Origin: Turbatrix aceti
Taxonomy: Eukaryota > Nematoda > Chromadorea > Rhabditida > Panagrolaimidae
NCBI GenBank assembly: GCA_963969345.1
Contig: OZ017770.1
Location: 5,403,246 to 5,467,245 of the forward strand
DNA: 64,000 bases
Direction of reading: 5' to 3'
Position numbers and translations under genes: made by a program. Below, piece by piece: positions 59,901 to 64,000 of the stretch; within the stretch, counting starts at the first letter, position 1, and the number at the start of each line of letters is the position of its first letter. Below the pieces are notes generated by a model. The model did not search any database. It worked only from the letters and a program-made list of their open reading frames with translations, and was not told the DNA's origin.

Positions 59901-60701
59901 GCAAAGAGGTAGTTTTCATCCCGCAAAGGCACACATCACGCCCCCCGGCGAAGCGAATAATATTGATTAAATACACAAAAAAATCAAATTCATAATAATG
60001 TTTAAGAAGGTGTGAGAAAGCATAGCAATGTTAGCGCGCGCTTAATGTATTCCAAGCTCGTTGACCGCGTTTTCCCCCGCACCCTTGAATTTTAAGACGG
60101 TATTGAAGGAATTCGGCATGAACCGGCACATTAATCAGATTAGTATAAGTGCCGAAAACGCAGGGAACGGAAGCAAGACCGGTCTGGGTATTGTTTTACC
60201 TTTATACAAAAATTATACATTTTTTCCGAAAACATGTCAGGGTATTAAACATGCTTAAAGGGAGCGTTAAATAACGTTTTTAAAAAATTTCAACAATTTG
60301 AAAGCTCCACACGCCGAGGACAGCGTGAATCATCGGCTGACGATAGTAGATGTGAAAATGAATACAAAATACACAAGCGGTGTTGTGCACTGATAAAAGT
60401 CAAAACCATAAGGCTTGGGCGTTCTTGTTTACCGAATGAGCAAGCAAACAAATACAGCATTTCACCGACAAGCACAGTTTTGGTGTCTTGACCCGATGAA
60501 ATGGAAGCACTGAACCAACCCCGTAATCAGCCTTATTATAATTAAGCTTGTTTTCCTACGCAATTTGTATCTGAGGGGATTAGAGAAATCACTCGTCTTC
60601 TGTTTGCAAATTCCTTTATCGGTATATTAACTGACTGCAGTTTTTTGACAGAACATTCGTTATCATTATTACTGAACACAAAATTATGGGCTTTTCCAGA
60701 A
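56907..60701. other. Long region without a convincing gene
   Basis: About 3.8 kb, AT-rich. A plus-strand frame at 59169-59310 (GRPRSKQRRTGQPTARSSTL ... LSQLLRKEG, then a GTTTGT donor) has protein-like composition, but no start or partner exon was found. Near 57705 TGTCAGTGGGATTTGAACG looks like a decayed antisense tRNA end but does not fold as one. It may contain regulatory DNA or 5' exons of the CUPID gene. Confidence 0.4.
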
Positions 60702-62933
60702 CTAGCAGCTCATTTTATCAGTCAACAGTTGACTGAACTTGTCGGCATTGTCGTCCGCAAATACTCGGTCTGGTCGTCCAACAAGTTTTATCAAATAGTC
60801 ACTGAAAAAATTATTTTAATTTTGATTTAAGCATACATAACTTACATGTTATTAAGTGTAGAAACACTGACTGAGTAGAAATCAACGTTGTCTAGATGCC
60901 GAATTTTTTCGGCAGGCACACTTGCATCGTCTTGTGAATAACTGAAAAAAACAGAATTAAGCTGCAAAAAACATCAAAGATACCAACCCGTCACTGAGCA
61001 GAACTACGATCGTCGAAACATTTGGTCGTCGCTTTTCCAACAGATTGAAAGCACTGTCGAGCGCTGCTCCGATGTAGGTAGTGCCGGTGATTAGCCGAAT
61101 GTTCTCAAAAGCGTTCATCAGAGATTGAGGCTCTGCAAACGCATCGAAGCTCCATTCAGTTTTTTGGACACGACTTCCTGCGAATTGCAAAACTGCAACG
61201 CGTTGTGATCTTTCTGCCAATGTTGTTTTCTCGAGAATGGCTCTCAAAAATGATTTTTGTTGTTCGTAGACCTTCTGTACCGATCCCGAGCTGTCTAAGA
61301 CGAAAAGCACATCCAGGGGACAATGAGCTAAAAAAATGAGGTTATTTTGTTCATGTCACCTATTAATAACCTTTTGTTCTGCGATCAGGTGTTATTCTTC
61401 TAGCACTGAATCCATTCGTTGACGGAATGACAGTAGTTGAAGTGACGCGTACTGTCCTTGTTGTTGTTGTACGGGGTCTTGGTGTTGTTGAAGCCGAAGT
61501 TGTGGGAACTGTCGTGGATTCCGTGGTGGCCAACGTTGTGGTTGTCGTGCGAGCAGTTCTCGATGCCGTGAAGCGAGGTCGTTGCCGGGTTGTTTTCGGG
61601 AGAGTTGTCGTGGTCTGTGGTACAGGTGTAGTTTCTTCTTCTTCTTCACTTTCGATTTCTTCACTTGAAGACTCGAATTCATTTTCATTTTCATTTAAAT
61701 CGACAACAGGAAATTCTAATTTTGAACTTTGCGTTAGTGGCACAGCGTTTTCTTTTTTAAATGTTTCTTCGATTGACGATTTATCCTCCAGCGGGTGAGC
61801 AATTGCAACCGCAAAAGCACGCTGACCCTTTCTCGTTTTCTCATTTTCGTTTGTAATTTTCAGGGTGTCATCTATCTTGTCGGCGTCATTCTGCGCGTTC
61901 AATCCATTCTTTTTTCCCGGATTGGATGTGCGACCTGGGTTATCACTTTCAGCAGACGAATTTGATTCATCTGTTAAATCTTCCAAGTGAAGAAAATCCA
62001 ACGGTGGAATAACGGCTCGGCCTAGGGTATTGGAAGAGTCCTTCAGCTTTCTGTCACGTCTTTGGATCCAGCTGGGTCCGATAGCAGTGCACGCGCGAGC
62101 CCGCTCAGCATCATTTAAAACTGCGTTCCGTAAACGCGGTAATTCGTTGGGCCTGAAAGGAGCCTCCTAGGAGGGTAGAGTCATTTTTCACCCATTCCCT
62201 TACCCGAAAACGTTTTCTTTGTGTCCGGCAATTCTGCTCATTTCCGATTCAAAACCATCGTTGCCCACACTCACGACATAGATCTTGACTCCCTTGATGT
62301 TCCGCAGCTGATTGGCCGGCTTTAGCGGATCGTCGATGGACAGGCCATCTGTAAACAGAATGATAACCTTTGTCGCGTCCTTGCTGAAAATTGAGAATAA
62401 TGTTGGATTGCGTGACACACTTTTGCTTACCGGGCACCGTGACTCACTTCAAAAAGTTCGGTTTCGGCTTTTCGTAAAGCATATCCAGTTCGCGTGACTC
62501 CCGATTGAAAGTTTATTTGGCTGAGATGTTGACGAATATCGTCAGCGGTGGGATAGGTGCCCAGGGCGAATTCAGTGAGAGGAAAGCCCGCATACTGCAC
62601 AGCCGCAACTTGAACAGCATCCTTTTCAATCTGTAGTGCTGACACTAAAGACGTGGCCCATCTAACGTGTTCTTCGTAGATCTGTTCAATGCTTCCCGAG
62701 GAGTCTAAGAGAAAAATGAGATCGAGTTTGGGAAGGCAATCGTCGTTCTTCGTTAAATTTCGCTGTTCATGTCTCCTAACATTGCTAGACGGAATGAGGG
62801 CAGCTTTCTTGGCGACAGTGAGGGCATCATCGTCTGTCTGAAAGTCTTCACCTGATCCCTCGCTCAGTAGCTCTACATCGGCGTTGACAAAAATAAGAAG
62901 CAGAAGAGTGGTAGCTGCCGGCGTCCACTTCAT
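60702..62933 (-). CDS. Secreted protein with two von Willebrand factor A domains
   Basis: Six exons join in phase: 62431-62933, 62204-62383, 61371-62152, 60988-61327, 60846-60941, 60702-60801. Length is 666 aa. Residues 1-19 are a signal peptide (TPAATTLLLLIFVNA). vWA1 (about 70-240) has the MIDAS motif DLIFLLDSSGS, the conserved TRTGYALR and VIILFTDGLS. vWA2 (about 435-650) has DVLFVLDSSGS, TTYIGAALDSAFNLL and VVLLSDG, and ends IDYLIKLVGRPDRVF. Between them is an acidic then Thr/Ser/Arg-rich mucin-like linker (TTTTLPKTTRQRPR, TVPTTSASTTPRPRTTTTRT) likely O-glycosylated. There is no membrane segment. Metal-dependent adhesion in the extracellular matrix or cuticle is inferred. I cannot name an orthologue. 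Confidence 0.88.
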
Positions 62934-63892
62934 GACAACAATCAGTAGAGTAAACGGTTATCGGTATCGTGAACGGAATAAACGGATTTTTTGTCTTCCC
63001 GATACCGAGTTAGGGGATTAACACTGATATCTAGGTGTTTACCCGTAACAGTTTTTCAACCGAAACACCGATCTCTTAAAAAAGGAATTTGAGATAAATT
63101 TCTGACGTGTGTAACACATAGCGACCTAATTATTGTGTTTTTTTGCTTTCAAAAATGCTGCAAGAGTTGTATCTTGTTTCTTTGAGACAAAAATAAAAGA
63201 AAATATTTTTGTTTTATCGTGTAAGCAAGAGAGAATATCCGCGACGAACATTTAGTGATGTTAAATACCGTTAATCAACGGTAAAGCTTTTTGCAATTTT
63301 GTCTTGTTGACAGTGCACTAGACGCGTACTGCAATGGATCAACTGACTTGAGCAAGAGAATTTACAGCCGACCAAGACAAAGCGCAACGATGTCGTCGAG
63401 AGGAAAGACGACGACTTTGCAGCGTCAAGTTTGTCGAGGATTGCGTGGAATGAACGTTTACACAGCAGCGTAGGTGCAGTTTACTACCAGATAATTTAGC
63501 ATTAAGGCCTTATTTTGCAACTGCCATTTTTAGTGACAGCGGAAATTTGGCTATACCGCGGATCTGTCTAATACAAATATTCCTGTTGACCTAGCCATCA
63601 ACCGGAGGGGGATCTAGAACCTTTAAAAAAATTTCAAAGCGGTTTAGCTTTCTTAATCGATTTCGTTGGTGCTTCTCGATCAAGACGTTGACCGCAACCA
63701 ACCAGAAAGGCGGGCGACCCTCTTGTTTTTGTCCTTCAAATTTTGACCGGTTTGAAATCGGTCATTGCTACCAATAGCAACACTTTGTACAACACCTCTT
63801 GTCAATTAGTTATTTTTGTAATTTTCGTGATTCGAGATTTTTAATGAAACCGTTTTCATTTTACCATTTATTGTTTTCAGAGATGAATGTCA
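62934..63892. other. Divergent intergenic region
   Basis: It separates the vWA gene (minus) from the gene entering the right edge (plus). A short plus-strand open frame with start near 63390 (MSSRGKTTTLQRQ) could be an upstream exon of that gene, but I could not join it. Confidence 0.35.
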
Positions 63893-64000
63893 CCTTCCAA
63901 GACAGCCCGACCACGACGCTCTCACCGTGCCACAGGTGCCGGCAATATGTTGAGCAACTTCGCAAGTTCGTTCAATCAGCCGAGAATCCGAGCGTCATGG
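63893..64000 (+). CDS. 5' part of an unidentified gene, cut by the window edge
   Basis: An acceptor-like TTGTTTTCAG at 63890 is followed at once by ATGs. The first frame (MNVTFQDSPTTTLSPCHRC then QYVEQLRKFVQSAENPSVM) is open to the edge and looks helical with a CxxC. A second ATG (MSPSKTARPRRSHRATGAGN) is also open. I cannot choose with certainty or name a family. Confidence 0.35.

Noticed and set aside
61427..61798. Plus-strand Val/Ser-rich open frame
   Set aside because: Antisense of the Thr-rich linker of the double-vWA gene.
1..64000. CRISPR arrays, bacterial operons, Shine-Dalgarno sites and plasmid origins
   Set aside because: The window is nuclear DNA of an intron-rich animal; no such structures are present.

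Overview
This window is nuclear DNA of a nematode. The evidence is gene content that is nematode-specific or nematode-typical (FMRFamide-like peptide precursors flp-8 and flp-12, a ground-like protein, a DUF1647 protein, an N-terminal-paired-domain gene of the NPAX type), dense short introns of about 45-60 nt, AT-rich intergenic DNA, and genes on both strands. Intron ends are looser than in Caenorhabditis (acceptors mostly TTTTTAG or TTTCAG, donors often GTTTGT or GTGAGT). I cannot name the species. All gene models were assembled by hand from splice signals and checked for reading-phase continuity; exon ends could be off by a base in places.

Layout. 0-11.6 kb: a small coiled-coil gene (+) converges on a large rabconnectin-3 alpha (DmX-like) gene (-). 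12-14.1 kb: a DEG/ENaC channel gene (+) whose last exon carries a hAT-type MITE. 14.5-22.6 kb (-): an unrecognised single-pass membrane protein with a duplicated EWFPFGS motif, a small unknown gene, and a long co-SMAD (Smad4-type). 23.5-25.1 kb: two inverted, 5'-truncated copies of one LINE; the second lies directly upstream of a CNNM magnesium-transporter gene (+, 25.1-27.9 kb). 28.3-29.7 kb: a DUF1647 type II membrane protein (-). 30.9-31.9 kb: a miniature Ty3/gypsy element reduced to LTR-PBS-RNase H-LTR. 34.2-36.0 kb: flp-8 and flp-12 in tandem (+). 36.6-42 kb: lunapark, an Sqd/hnRNP protein and a PUSL1-type pseudouridine synthase (-). 41.7-43.0 kb: EBP1/PA2G4 (+). 43.2-45.5 kb: NPAX-type and ground-like genes (-). 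46.6-52.3 kb: two tandem claudin-like genes (-). 54.7-56.9 kb: a CUPID-domain protein (-). 60.7-62.9 kb: a secreted double-vWA protein (-). The right edge holds the 5' part of a + strand gene.

The genes do not form one pathway. Several relate to neurons and epithelia (rabconnectin, DEG/ENaC, two neuropeptide precursors, claudins, ground-like). The most notable observations are the dated mobile-element insertions next to or inside genes, the flp-8/flp-12 tandem pair with related peptides, the claudin tandem pair, two in-frame GC-AG introns, and the unrecognised EWFPFGS membrane protein. I found no clearly new multi-gene system.
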